Shown: positions 8,259 through 15,922 of the stretch, piece after piece | Layout: each line of letters begins with the position of its first letter | Position numbering within the stretch: the stretch's first letter is position 1 | Assembly (NCBI GenBank): GCA_021770345.1 | Contig: JAETRD010000010.1 | Location: 1 to 64,000, forward strand | Length of the DNA stretch: 64,000 nt | Source: Lachnospiraceae bacterium | Lineage (GTDB): Bacteria; Bacillota; Clostridia; Lachnospirales; Lachnospiraceae | Reading direction: 5' to 3' | Notes under the pieces: generated by a model | What the model was told of the DNA's origin: nothing | What the model saw: only the letters and a program-made list of their open reading frames with translations | Database searches by the model: none | Program-made: the position numbers and the translations under genes

Positions 8259-9308
8259 ATGGAAGAGAAGACATTAAAGTTTGCGTCTGTGTCGCTGGCG
8301 GTGCTGGCGGTGCTGGTGTGCGCACTGTTTCCGGCTCTGCCGAAGTTGCATACATGGCAGGTTGAGCGCTGGGAGCAGCTGCTCGCGGAGGAGGAATACG
8401 CGCAGAGCCAGACGCAGATGAATGATCTTGTTCTCCGGGAGAGCGGGACGATGAACGGCCATGAGGGACAGTTAAAGCTCCGGCTTCCCCAGGGAGTGAC
8501 CGGGGATATTGTCTCGGTTGTCAACGATTATGTGACGCAGACCGTGCGGGTCGAGATACCGGAGACGGATCCGGGGTATTTTGACAGTTATCCGGTTTCG
8601 GGGAGCAGCAATCACATTGCGATGCTCTCCTACGCGACGAAAAGCGGCGGAGGGATCATTGAGATCGAGATGGACCAGGTGTATGAGATCGAGACGGAGT
8701 ATGATTCCGAGTATTATTACTTTGATTTTTTGACACCGCAGGAAGTCTATGATAAAGTAGTCGTGATCGATGCAGGGCACGGCGGACGGGTGCCGGGGGC
8801 GACGAAGCAGGGGGTAAACGAGAAAGATATCGACCTTGCAATCGTCCTGCAGCTGCAGGAGATATTTGCGGAGAGCGGTGAGAATATCGGCGTGTATTTT
8901 ACGAGGACGGATGACAGCAATCCGACGTTTGACCAGCGGGTGCAGCTGGCAAATAAATCGGGCGCGGATCTCTTTATCAGCGTGCACAACAATTCCACGC
9001 GGAGCGGCAGGTTTTCCTCAGTCAGAGGAACGCAGGTAATGTATGACGAGACCTCCGAGGCGAGCAGAAATTTTGCGCAGATTTGTCTCGAGGAAGTGAC
9101 CGGACGGCTGGGAAGCCGCGATAAAGGGCTTGTGGAGGGAGACAGCATCTACATTATCCGAACAAGCGAAGTGCCGGTGGCGCTGATTGAGGTCGGATTT
9201 ATGACGAATAAAGAGGAGCTTGAACTGCTGCGAAGCGAGGAATACCAGCGGGCGGCGGCGCAGGGAATCTATAACGCGGTTTTGCGCGCATTTGCGGAGG
9301 GATACTAG
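8259..9308 (+). CDS. N-acetylmuramoyl-L-alanine amidase (Amidase_3)
   Basis: 349 aa with an N-terminal membrane anchor (LAVLAVLVCALFPALP) and a linker of about 150 residues before the catalytic domain. Zinc ligands are visible: His in VIDAGHGG, Glu in VNEKDIDLA and His in ISVHNN. The catalytic glutamate is in ALIEVGFMTN. The enzyme cleaves the bond between muramic acid and L-Ala in peptidoglycan and should work at the outer face of the membrane. The stop codon is immediately followed by the start of rdgB, so the two are co-transcribed. Confidence 0.92.
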   Translation: MEEKTLKFASVSLAVLAVLVCALFPALPKLHTWQVERWEQLLAEEEYAQSQTQMNDLVLRESGTMNGHEGQLKLRLPQGVTGDIVSVVNDYVTQTVRVEIPETDPGYFDSYPVSGSSNHIAMLSYATKSGGGIIEIEMDQVYEIETEYDSEYYYFDFLTPQEVYDKVVVIDAGHGGRVPGATKQGVNEKDIDLAIVLQLQEIFAESGENIGVYFTRTDDSNPTFDQRVQLANKSGADLFISVHNNSTRSGRFSSVRGTQVMYDETSEASRNFAQICLEEVTGRLGSRDKGLVEGDSIYIIRTSEVPVALIEVGFMTNKEELELLRSEEYQRAAAQGIYNAVLRAFAEGY

Positions 9309-9905
9309 ATGAGAAACATTATTTTTGCGACGGGCAACGAGGGCAAATTAAGAGAGATTCGTGATATCATGGCGGATGCAAAGATCGTGTCCATGAAGGA
9401 AGCGGGGATTGAGGCACAGATCGAGGAAAACGGGTCCACGTTTGAGGAGAACGCACTGATTAAGGCGAGGGGCGTTTCGGCGTATACCGATGCGATCGTG
9501 CTTGCGGACGATTCCGGTCTGGAGGTCGATTATCTGAATAAGGAGCCGGGGGTATATTCGGCCCGCTATCTGGGGGAGGATACGTCCTATGCGATCAAGA
9601 ATCAGGCGATTCTCGACCGCATGAAAGGCGTGCCGAGGGAAGCGCGCAGCGCGCGGTTTGTCTGTGCGATCGCGGCGGTGCTGCCGGACGGACGTGAGTT
9701 TGTCGTGCGGGAGACGATTGAGGGATATATCGGCGAATGCGCAGCCGGAACAAAAGGGTTCGGCTACGATCCCATTTTCTATGTGGAGGAGCTCGGCTGT
9801 TCGACGGCCGAGCTTTCGGAGGAAAAGAAAAACGAGGTGAGTCATCGCGGGAAGGCGCTGCGCGCGATGAAGAAGGTGCTGCGCGCACATGGAGTTATCG
9901 TATGA
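9309..9905 (+). CDS. rdgB: XTP/dITP pyrophosphatase (RdgB/HAM1)
   Basis: 198 aa, typical length. Family motifs: FATGNEGKLREI at the N terminus, SFEENALIKA, VLADDSGLEVDYL and GFGYDPIFYVEE. The enzyme hydrolyses non-canonical purine triphosphates such as dITP and XTP to keep them out of DNA and RNA. It starts directly after the amidase stop codon and its own stop overlaps the next gene by ATGA. Confidence 0.95.
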   Translation: MRNIIFATGNEGKLREIRDIMADAKIVSMKEAGIEAQIEENGSTFEENALIKARGVSAYTDAIVLADDSGLEVDYLNKEPGVYSARYLGEDTSYAIKNQAILDRMKGVPREARSARFVCAIAAVLPDGREFVVRETIEGYIGECAAGTKGFGYDPIFYVEELGCSTAELSEEKKNEVSHRGKALRAMKKVLRAHGVIV

Positions 9906-10381
9906 AGATACTGGTAGTGAGCGATACGCACAGAAGACTGGAAAATCTTAAAACCGTACTCGAGCGCGTGCAGCCGGTGGACCTGCTTTTACATATGGGC
10001 GATGCCGAGGGGGACGAGGACTATATCGCGGAGATGGCGGGATGCCCGATGGCGATTGTCGCCGGAAACAATGACTTTTTCTCGACGCTTCCCCGGGAGC
10101 GGGAGATTGAGATCGGGAAATACCGTGTGTTTATGACGCACGGACATTATTACGATGTAAACTCCGGAACGATGGATCTCAAAAAGGAGGCGGTTTTCCG
10201 CAAGTGTGATATCGCGATGTTCGGACACACGCACAGGCCGGTGATTGAATACGGGAATGACGTGGTTGTGATAAATCCGGGAAGCCTGACGCATCCGAGG
10301 CAGGAGGGCAGGCGTCCGTCTTTTATTTTGATGGATATCGACAGGGCCGGACGGGCGCATTTTGAAATAAATTATTTATAA
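9902..10381 (+). CDS. YfcE/MJ0936-type metallophosphoesterase
   Basis: 159 aa. All five metal-binding blocks of calcineurin-like phosphoesterases are present in order: VVSDTHRR, LLHMGDAEG, VAGNNDFF, MTHGHYY and FGHTHRP. Cytoplasmic; family members hydrolyse phosphodiesters in vitro but the natural substrate is unknown. The rdgB-phosphoesterase pairing is common in Firmicutes. A longer in-frame extension reaching back into rdgB is rejected because the ATGA overlap at 9902 is the natural coupled start. Last gene of the operon. Confidence 0.92.
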   Translation: MKILVVSDTHRRLENLKTVLERVQPVDLLLHMGDAEGDEDYIAEMAGCPMAIVAGNNDFFSTLPREREIEIGKYRVFMTHGHYYDVNSGTMDLKKEAVFRKCDIAMFGHTHRPVIEYGNDVVVINPGSLTHPRQEGRRPSFILMDIDRAGRAHFEINYL

Positions 10382-10388
10382 AAAAGTG

Positions 10389-10417
10389 TTGACATTCACA
10401 GGCCTGTCCTATATAAT
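10389..10417 (+). promoter_or_regulatory. SigA promoter of the second tRNA array
   Basis: Perfect TTGACA (10389-10394), 17-bp spacer and perfect TATAAT (10412-10417), about 75 nt before the first tRNA. Confidence 0.92.
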
Positions 10418-10490
10418 AATCATTGCGTCACGAACGGGGCAGGACTCCTGTAGTGCTGAGTATTGTATACACGATAGAAAGTGAATCCTT

Positions 10491-10565
10491 CGGGGTGTGG
10501 CTCAGCTTGGCTAGAGCGCCTGGTTTGGGACCAGGAGGTCGCAGGTTCGAATCCTGTCACCCCGA
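10491..10565 (+). tRNA. tRNA-Pro (TGG)
   Basis: 75-nt cloverleaf; acceptor CGGGGTG pairs perfectly with CACCCCG, anticodon loop TTTGGGA. First of six clustered tRNAs. Confidence 0.97.
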
Positions 10566-10571
10566 CTATAC

Positions 10572-10642
10572 GCGGGTGTAGTTCAATGGTAGAACACCAG
10601 CCTTCCAAGCTGGATACGTGGGTTCGATTCCCATCACCCGCT
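10572..10642 (+). tRNA. tRNA-Gly (TCC)
   Basis: 71-nt cloverleaf 6 nt after tRNA-Pro; acceptor GCGGGTG with CACCCGC, anticodon TCC. Confidence 0.97.
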
Positions 10643-10694
10643 TTCCATTTGTGAAAGCGATAAGAGCTTGTGATTACAAATGAGAACAGGATAT

Positions 10695-10768
<74 letters not shown>

Positions 10769-10774
10769 TTTTAT

Positions 10775-10849
10775 GGTGGGTATAGCGCAGTTGGTTAGCG
10801 CGCCAGATTGTGGCTCTGGAGGCCCAGGGTTCGAATCCCTGTATCCACC
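10775..10849 (+). tRNA. tRNA-His (GTG)
   Basis: 75 nt including the extra 5' G(-1), which faces discriminator C73, the identity mark of bacterial tRNA-His. Anticodon loop TTGTGGC. Confidence 0.97.
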
Positions 10850-10880
10850 CTGGTTGCGATAGGTGCAACGATATGATTGT

Positions 10881-10952
10881 TGGGCTATCGCCAAGCGGTA
10901 AGGCACTGGATTTTGATTCCAGCATTCGCAGGTTCGAATCCTGCTAGCCCAG
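10881..10952 (+). tRNA. tRNA-Gln (TTG)
   Basis: 72-nt cloverleaf; acceptor TGGGCTA pairs with TAGCCCA, anticodon loop TTTTGAT. Confidence 0.97.
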
Positions 10953-10962
10953 CTTATTATTT

Positions 10963-11035
10963 GGGGTATTAGCTCAGTCGGTAGAGCACTTGACTTTTAA
11001 TCAAGTTGTCCGGGGTTCGAATCCCCGATGCCTCA
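10963..11035 (+). tRNA. tRNA-Lys (TTT)
   Basis: 73-nt cloverleaf; acceptor GGGGTAT with ATGCCTC, anticodon loop CTTTTAA. Last gene of this array, followed by a terminator. Confidence 0.97.
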
Positions 11036-11044
11036 TTGAGGAGA

Positions 11045-11079
11045 AAAAGGAAGTACGGAGAAGTCGTACTTCCTTTTTT
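11045..11079 (+). terminator. Terminator of the second tRNA array
   Basis: Stem AAGGAAGTACG / CGTACTTCCTT followed by a T run, 10 nt after tRNA-Lys. Confidence 0.9.
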
Positions 11080-11190
11080 GTCTTATAATTTAGGAGAGCA
11101 GTTATTACTGCGACTGGTAACAGTTCAGCCTTCGGCTTCACTGTTACGGAATCTGCCCATTCCAAGTCGCCTTTGTATGCGAAAAAAGAA

Positions 11191-11219
11191 TTTAAAAAAC
11201 GGTTGGTATGTGTTATAAT
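11191..11219 (+). promoter_or_regulatory. Probable promoter of the 99-aa gene
   Basis: TTTAAA (11191-11196), 17-bp spacer, perfect TATAAT (11214-11219). The -35 box is weak. Confidence 0.5.
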
Positions 11220-11267
11220 GATCCTAGATAAAAACGGTATTTTACATATATGACGGAGGTAGCGCAT

Positions 11268-11567
11268 ATGAAGAGCAGGAGAATCCCGGTTGAAGTGGAT
11301 ATAAAGCGATATGAGGTTGGAAAAGGCATTGAGGACGGGTACGAGCGGCTGCATGACGTTGTGACAAAGGGCTGGATTGTCAGCGATTTTCTCGTGAAGA
11401 TTCAGCGTGAGGACGGCACGATCGTGTGTCCCTATATCAGCACGAAGCGCGGTCATACCTTTATCGGCGAGGGGGATTATATTATCACCTACCCGGACGG
11501 CGTGAGAAACGTATGCGGCGCAGACAAGGTCTGGAAGCGCTACGAGAAGCCGGCGGATGCGGAATAG
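11268..11567 (+). CDS. Small conserved-looking protein of unknown function
   Basis: 99 aa, soluble, no signal peptide. The ATG at 11268 is chosen because GGAGGT at 11254-11259 lies 8 nt upstream; an ATG 18 nt earlier would put that site inside the gene. The sequence has the feel of one small beta-rich domain (PVEVDIKRYEVGKGIEDGY, IVCPYISTKRGHTFIGEGDYIITY). It contains two Cys but no metal motif. No family is recognised. It is a single-gene unit between two tRNA transcription units. Confidence 0.7.
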   Translation: MKSRRIPVEVDIKRYEVGKGIEDGYERLHDVVTKGWIVSDFLVKIQREDGTIVCPYISTKRGHTFIGEGDYIITYPDGVRNVCGADKVWKRYEKPADAE

Positions 11568-11587
11568 AAACGGCGGTTACAAAACAG

Positions 11588-11616
11588 TTGCGCCGGGGAT
11601 AAAGCTGCGGTATAAT
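11588..11616 (+). promoter_or_regulatory. Promoter of tRNA-Leu (TAG)
   Basis: TTGCGC (11588-11593), 17-bp spacer, perfect TATAAT (11611-11616). A short hairpin (11636-11656) lies between promoter and tRNA. Confidence 0.75.
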
Positions 11617-11664
11617 ATGCCTCGGTATTATGCTTCGGACAGCCATGCGCTGTCCGGCTAAACT

Positions 11665-11744
11665 GCGGGTATGGCGGAATTGGCAGACGCGCCAGATTTA
11701 GGTTCTGGTGGGAGACCGTGCAGGTTCGAGTCCTGTTACCCGCA
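11665..11744 (+). tRNA. tRNA-Leu (TAG)
   Basis: 80-nt tRNA with a shortish class II variable arm; acceptor GCGGGTA pairs with TACCCGC, anticodon loop TTTAGGT. It is a single-tRNA unit with its own promoter and terminator. Confidence 0.96.
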
Positions 11745-11748
11745 TCTG

Positions 11749-11794
11749 ACGGTGCAGAATCGAACCACAGCGGTTTGGTTTTGTGCCGTTTTTT
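11749..11794 (+). terminator. Terminator after tRNA-Leu
   Basis: Stem of about 16 bp with a few mismatches (ACGGTGCAGAATCGAACC with GGTTTGGTTTTGTGCCGT), followed by a T run. Confidence 0.85.
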
Positions 11795-11820
11795 GTGTCG
11801 GGGAGGTCTAAGAAGAATCA

Positions 11821-13047
11821 GTGGGGGCAGGATTTAAAAGAAAATATTTTCCGGCAGGGGCAAGTTTATTTTATGTACTTGTGCTGCCCGTGCTTCTGAT
11901 GTGGATTTTTATACCGGCATCTTCTGTGGCAGCCGGCACAGATACAGGCGAGGGCACGGAGGAAATCTCTCATTATGTGTATGACGAAGACAAACGACTA
12001 AAACGGATTCAACATGAAACGTACGAATATGACAAGGCGGATGCCGTTATGGGAAACGGGTTGTACAGCCGGGACAGGTGGGTTACCGAACGCTTTGACG
12101 AGGCCGAGATTGCGGAGACTTCTCATGCCTGTTTTGACGAACGAAATCGTCTGACTTATGTGCTGGGATATTCCCCTGCCATCCTCGGAGACGGCAGAAG
12201 TTACTGCGAAGAGAGAATTTACAGCCGGGATGATGCGGCGCACACATGCAGGTATATCTATTACAAATCAAACAGCAGTCCATATAAGGATGGCTATTAT
12301 ATCGCGTTCCGGTATATGTTCGAGACCTGTGATTACCGGTTTGACGAGGAAGAGCGGCTTCTTTCGTTTCTGTCTTACAGGAGAAATGTCGGCTCGGACC
12401 CTAACGGTTACAGCGAGGAACTCTTTTTTGACGAGGGATATCAGGCGGGCTATGACGGAAAATATCTGACGGAGGAACTGTGGTATCGTGATTTCTGGGG
12501 GACAAATGAGGTTGGGGTGTGGCAGTATCGGATTTATCGGTATAATGAACAGGGAGACTGTATCCTGCAGGCATCCGTGACAGAAGATGATATCATGGTC
12601 GTATGCTATGAATATGATAAGGATGCGGGACAGGCGGATGTATATACCTATCAGGTCACGGAGGATTTCGAGCTTTCCTGTGACGACGGAAGTATCTGTT
12701 TTCTACGTCCCGGTTGGGGAAAGCCGGCGGTAAGAAAAGTCGCGGCAGACGGGAGTGTGGAGAGAACGCTTTTTTATGGACAGGCAATGGATATGGGGCA
12801 GCGGCATTATCTGATGCCGGAAGAAGTGGAGGAGACGGCAGACGACCACAAATATACGGTACGTCCGGGTGACTGCCTCTGGGATATTGCAAAGAGATGT
12901 TACGGACACGGCGCGTATTGTGAATTGATATATCATGAAAACAGAAGCGTCGTTGGCCCGGACGAGAATCTGCTTGTGCCGGGAATGCGTTTATACCTGC
13001 CGGAAGTCGGAAATGCGCAGGATACGAACGTGCAGGAAAATCGCTAG
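11821..13047 (+). CDS. Secreted LysM protein with YD-like repeat segments
   Basis: 408 aa beginning with GTG; an in-frame TAA lies four codons upstream, so there is no earlier start, though the GGAGG site is rather far away (14 nt). Residues 15-38 form a signal sequence or anchor (LFYVLVLPVLLMWIFIPASS). The middle contains YD/RHS-like stretches (YVYDEDKRLKRI, YEYDKADAV, YRYNEQGDCIL), which suggest a beta-rich surface domain. The last 65 residues are a LysM peptidoglycan-binding domain (YTVRPGDCLWDIAKRCYG through PGMRLYLPE). Probably wall-associated; its activity is unknown. It ends tail-to-tail with the next gene, and the four bases CTAG give a stop codon to both. Confidence 0.82.
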   Translation: MGAGFKRKYFPAGASLFYVLVLPVLLMWIFIPASSVAAGTDTGEGTEEISHYVYDEDKRLKRIQHETYEYDKADAVMGNGLYSRDRWVTERFDEAEIAETSHACFDERNRLTYVLGYSPAILGDGRSYCEERIYSRDDAAHTCRYIYYKSNSSPYKDGYYIAFRYMFETCDYRFDEEERLLSFLSYRRNVGSDPNGYSEELFFDEGYQAGYDGKYLTEELWYRDFWGTNEVGVWQYRIYRYNEQGDCILQASVTEDDIMVVCYEYDKDAGQADVYTYQVTEDFELSCDDGSICFLRPGWGKPAVRKVAADGSVERTLFYGQAMDMGQRHYLMPEEVEETADDHKYTVRPGDCLWDIAKRCYGHGAYCELIYHENRSVVGPDENLLVPGMRLYLPEVGNAQDTNVQENR

Positions 13048-13394
13048 TGCAGCATTGTGGCGGCCCAGACATCCTTTTTGGCAGCCCACTGTTCGTTGAG
13101 CCAGTCCACGACCTGCCGTCTGCCCTCCTCGGTGAAGGGGAAGACGGCGGAGGTCTTTTCCGACTCGGAGGTCGCCGCAAACGCATAGGGGCCGGGCCAG
13201 ATAAAGACGCGGAAGCAATCGGTTGTCACGGCCTGGGCCGAAGCGTCTGAGGCGCCGGAACCCTCGACCGGAGTGTTTGCAGCGGGCAGAGGGACCGCCT
13301 CTTTCGCAATCCGGTAGCGCATGCCGAGAAAGCTGCCGGTAAAGGCTTCTTTTTTATAAAAGTTCATATTCAGAATATCTTCGGTTGTAATCAT
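13044..13394 (-). CDS. Conserved-looking small protein, function unknown
   Basis: 116 aa, soluble. It starts MITTEDILNMNFYKKEAFTG and has a central aromatic strand region (CFRVFIWPGPYAFAAT) and a helical C terminus (EEGRRQVVDWLNEQWAA). No catalytic motif or family is recognised. The ribosome site is GAAGGGA. The upstream region on this strand carries two direct copies of a 12-bp motif (13414-13446) that may be an operator. Convergent with the LysM gene, sharing a CTAG stop overlap. Confidence 0.65.
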   Translation of the reverse strand: MITTEDILNMNFYKKEAFTGSFLGMRYRIAKEAVPLPAANTPVEGSGASDASAQAVTTDCFRVFIWPGPYAFAATSESEKTSAVFPFTEEGRRQVVDWLNEQWAAKKDVWAATMLH

Positions 13395-13413
13395 AACATT
13401 CCCTTCTATAGTA

Positions 13414-13446
13414 AATGGAAGTACTCCATAAAATAATGGAAGTACT
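13414..13446. promoter_or_regulatory. Direct repeat AATGGAAGTACT x2, candidate operator
   Basis: Identical 12-mers at 13414-13425 and 13435-13446, 21 bp apart (two DNA turns), just upstream of the minus-strand gene. The half-site is nearly self-complementary (GGAAGTACTCC). The regulator is unknown. Confidence 0.5.
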
Positions 13447-13542
13447 TGCAGTTTTGGGTAGGTGTGACAGAAATTTCCGTAAAAAGTATAGCAGAAATCG
13501 AAAAAAAAGAACAGAGGGAAGCGGTAAAAGAGGCACGGATAC

Positions 13543-13570
13543 TTGACAAATTACAAATTGCATGTATAAT
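13543..13570 (+). promoter_or_regulatory. Strong SigA promoter upstream of the peptide transporter
   Basis: Perfect TTGACA (13543-13548), 16-bp spacer, perfect TATAAT (13565-13570). The predicted start is near 13577. Confidence 0.88.
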
Positions 13571-13576
13571 TAACAG

Positions 13577-13652
13577 TACGTTGTGCGTGTGCAGCACACA
13601 ACTGTATTTGCAAAGTGCAGCGGACAATGGGGTCCGGTGGCACTTTTTTTCG
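13577..13652 (+). ncRNA. Short terminated leader RNA (about 75 nt): attenuator or small RNA
   Basis: From the predicted start the RNA contains two hairpins. The first spans 13573-13604 (ACAGT..GTTGTG pairing with CACAAC..ACTGT). The second (13611-13651) pairs AAAGTGC with GCACTTT and CGGAC with GTCCG and is followed by seven T, a textbook intrinsic terminator. The transporter gene begins 104 nt further on without another clear promoter. It therefore looks like a regulated leader, or a separate small RNA. I recognise no known riboswitch class. Confidence 0.6.
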
Positions 13653-13755
13653 TTGCAGAAAGATATTTTAATATGATAACGCGGTGCAGCGGTGTTAAGT
13701 TAAGATATGGACGGAAAACCCGTTTATATAAAACATTTTACAAGGAGGAACTAAT

Positions 13756-15831
13756 ATGAAAAAGAGAATGATTTCCCTTCTCTTGGTCGGCGTAATGGCT
13801 TTTAGTATGGCAGCCTGCGGCGGCAAGGACGACGGGGGGGCGGTACAGGGCTCTACCGAAAGCGGCGGCGGTTCTGATGCGGCAGCCGATACAGGCAGTA
13901 CAGGCGGTACTTACGATACACTCGTAATCGGTAGCCAGAGCTTAGAGGGTGTATTCAGCCCGTTTTTCTACAGCAGCGCATATGATTCCTATGCCGGCAT
14001 CGATCCTGTATTTGCAAGTGTATGCAGACTGGACCCGAACGGAGAGCTCGTGGATGAGGCGGGACACGTAGAGGTGGAGGAAGTGACCGCTGAGGACGGA
14101 AGCACAAAGTATGTGTATACCGTGAGCATCCAGGAGGGAATGGTATTTTCCGACGGAGAGCCGGTTACGATTGACGATGTAATGTTCTATTACTATGTGT
14201 GCGCAGACCCGAGTTACGACGGCATGAGCACGATCGGCACGCTTGATATCGAGGGTATGGCGGAGTACAAGAATTCCGCGGCGCCGCTTTGGAAAGTAAT
14301 ATATGAGGCAGGAGCGGATAATACCGATTTCGCGAACTGGACCGAAGAGCAGCAGAAAGCATTCTTCGAGACCGACCTGCCGGCAGCAGGTGCGCAGTTT
14401 GCACAGGAGATCGTGGATTACGGCGTGGAGTCCGGTGCGGCGACCGACGCGAACGATGTAAAGGGCGGAGCTGCAAACTGGGGCTTTGAGGTTGCGGACG
14501 GTGCGACCATCAACGATTTCTTTGACACGATGGTTGAGGCGTACGGCGGCGACTTAAAGACGCTGTCCGATACGGAGTCTGCGGGAACGTCCCTGTTTGA
14601 TTTTATGGATGAGAGCTACAAGGAGGTTGTTGAGCTTGCGGATGTCGATACCATTTCCGGTATTCAGAAGGTAGATGACTATACCTGTACCGTAACCTTT
14701 AACTCCCCGAACATCTCTGCCGACAAGCAGGTTGCATGGGTGCCGATCACACCGAAGCACTACTATGATCCGGACTTTACAAAGGGCGACGTTTCCAAGG
14801 TGAAAGCGAAAAACGGCACGCCGCTCGGCTCCGGTCCGTATGTGTTCCAGAGCTTTGACAACAACATCGTGACTCTGACGGCAAACGACAAGTACTTCAA
14901 GGGATGCCCGAAGATTCCGAACCTGAAGTTCCAGGTAGTTGACGAGAACACCAAGGTTGACCTTGTATTAAACAGCGAAGTCGATATCACGGATCCGTCC
15001 GCATCGCTCGAGATTATCGCGCAGTTAGACGAGAATGCCGATAAGGCTTCCTATTCGCTGGTTGATAACCCCGGTTACGGTTACATCGGAATCAACGCGG
15101 AGCGCGTGCCGGATGTCAATGTCCGCAAGGGCCTGATGAGCCTGATGAACAGAGAGCCGGCAATCCAGTCTTACTACGGTGATCTGGGCGAAGTGATCGA
15201 GCGCCCGATGACCCCGACCTTAGCGGAGTACCCGGATGATGCCGAGCCGTACTACACCTATGACCCAGCAAAGGCACTGGAGTATTTCCAGGCTGCAGGT
15301 TACGAGCAGGTTGACGGCAAGCTGGTAAAAGACGGCGAGCAGTTAGTGATTCATGTAGGTATCGGCGAGGCGTCGACCCATCCGTCCACCCCGATCCTGA
15401 CCCAGATGGCGAACGATATGGCTGACATGGGCGCAGAGCTTGTGGTAGAAGACGTGCAGTTCTCCGTACTTTCCCCGAAGGTACAGGGAGGCGAGTTTGA
15501 TATGTGGGTAATGGCGTGGGGCAATTCCACCGACTGCGACCTGACCCAGATTTTCGGCAGCGAGGGCGGTTCGAACTACCAGCGCTACTATGACCCGAAG
15601 ATTGACGCGCTTCAGGCTGAGATCTTAAAGACGATCGACTTTGACGAGAGATGCAAGCTTGTTGCGGAGGAACTGGATCTGATCATGGAAGCGGCGGTTT
15701 ATATGCCGATCTACCAGAGAAAGAACATGGAGATTTACAACGAGACGACACTCAACACCGACACTCTGCCGGAGGAGACAACCACTTACTACAACTACAC
15801 CGCAGAGTATGAGACGCTTGAGATGAGATAA
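13756..15831 (+). CDS. Peptide ABC transporter substrate-binding lipoprotein (SBP_bac_5, OppA/DppA type)
   Basis: 691 aa, long for the family (usually 520-600). It has a lipoprotein signal with lipobox SMAAC (Cys21), then an Asp/Gly/Ser-rich linker to about residue 50. The family-5 body follows: VYTVSIQEGMVFSDGEPVTIDDV, YTCTVTFNSPNISA, GSGPYVFQSFDNNIVTL split over the two lobes, and GFDMW-like EFDMWVMAWGNSTDCD near the C terminus. The extra length is an acidic insertion around residues 170-290. It captures oligopeptides or dipeptides outside the membrane for the permeases and ATPases encoded next. First gene of a five-gene operon with an attenuator-like leader. Confidence 0.93.
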   Translation: MKKRMISLLLVGVMAFSMAACGGKDDGGAVQGSTESGGGSDAAADTGSTGGTYDTLVIGSQSLEGVFSPFFYSSAYDSYAGIDPVFASVCRLDPNGELVDEAGHVEVEEVTAEDGSTKYVYTVSIQEGMVFSDGEPVTIDDVMFYYYVCADPSYDGMSTIGTLDIEGMAEYKNSAAPLWKVIYEAGADNTDFANWTEEQQKAFFETDLPAAGAQFAQEIVDYGVESGAATDANDVKGGAANWGFEVADGATINDFFDTMVEAYGGDLKTLSDTESAGTSLFDFMDESYKEVVELADVDTISGIQKVDDYTCTVTFNSPNISADKQVAWVPITPKHYYDPDFTKGDVSKVKAKNGTPLGSGPYVFQSFDNNIVTLTANDKYFKGCPKIPNLKFQVVDENTKVDLVLNSEVDITDPSASLEIIAQLDENADKASYSLVDNPGYGYIGINAERVPDVNVRKGLMSLMNREPAIQSYYGDLGEVIERPMTPTLAEYPDDAEPYYTYDPAKALEYFQAAGYEQVDGKLVKDGEQLVIHVGIGEASTHPSTPILTQMANDMADMGAELVVEDVQFSVLSPKVQGGEFDMWVMAWGNSTDCDLTQIFGSEGGSNYQRYYDPKIDALQAEILKTIDFDERCKLVAEELDLIMEAAVYMPIYQRKNMEIYNETTLNTDTLPEETTTYYNYTAEYETLEMR

Positions 15832-15855
15832 GTTTTGTATGAAGTGATACCGGTA

Positions 15856-15887
15856 AAACGCTGCTCCGGGTATCCGGGGCGGCGTTT
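15856..15887 (+). terminator. Hairpin between binding protein and permease genes
   Basis: A 14-15 bp stem (AAACGCTGCTCCGGG with CCGGGGCGGCGTTT, loop TAT) without a T run. Such hairpins protect the upstream message or allow partial termination, giving more binding protein than permease. Confidence 0.6.
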
Positions 15888-15922
15888 GCTGCTAATATAA
15901 ACTGGTTAGAAAAGAGGCAAAG

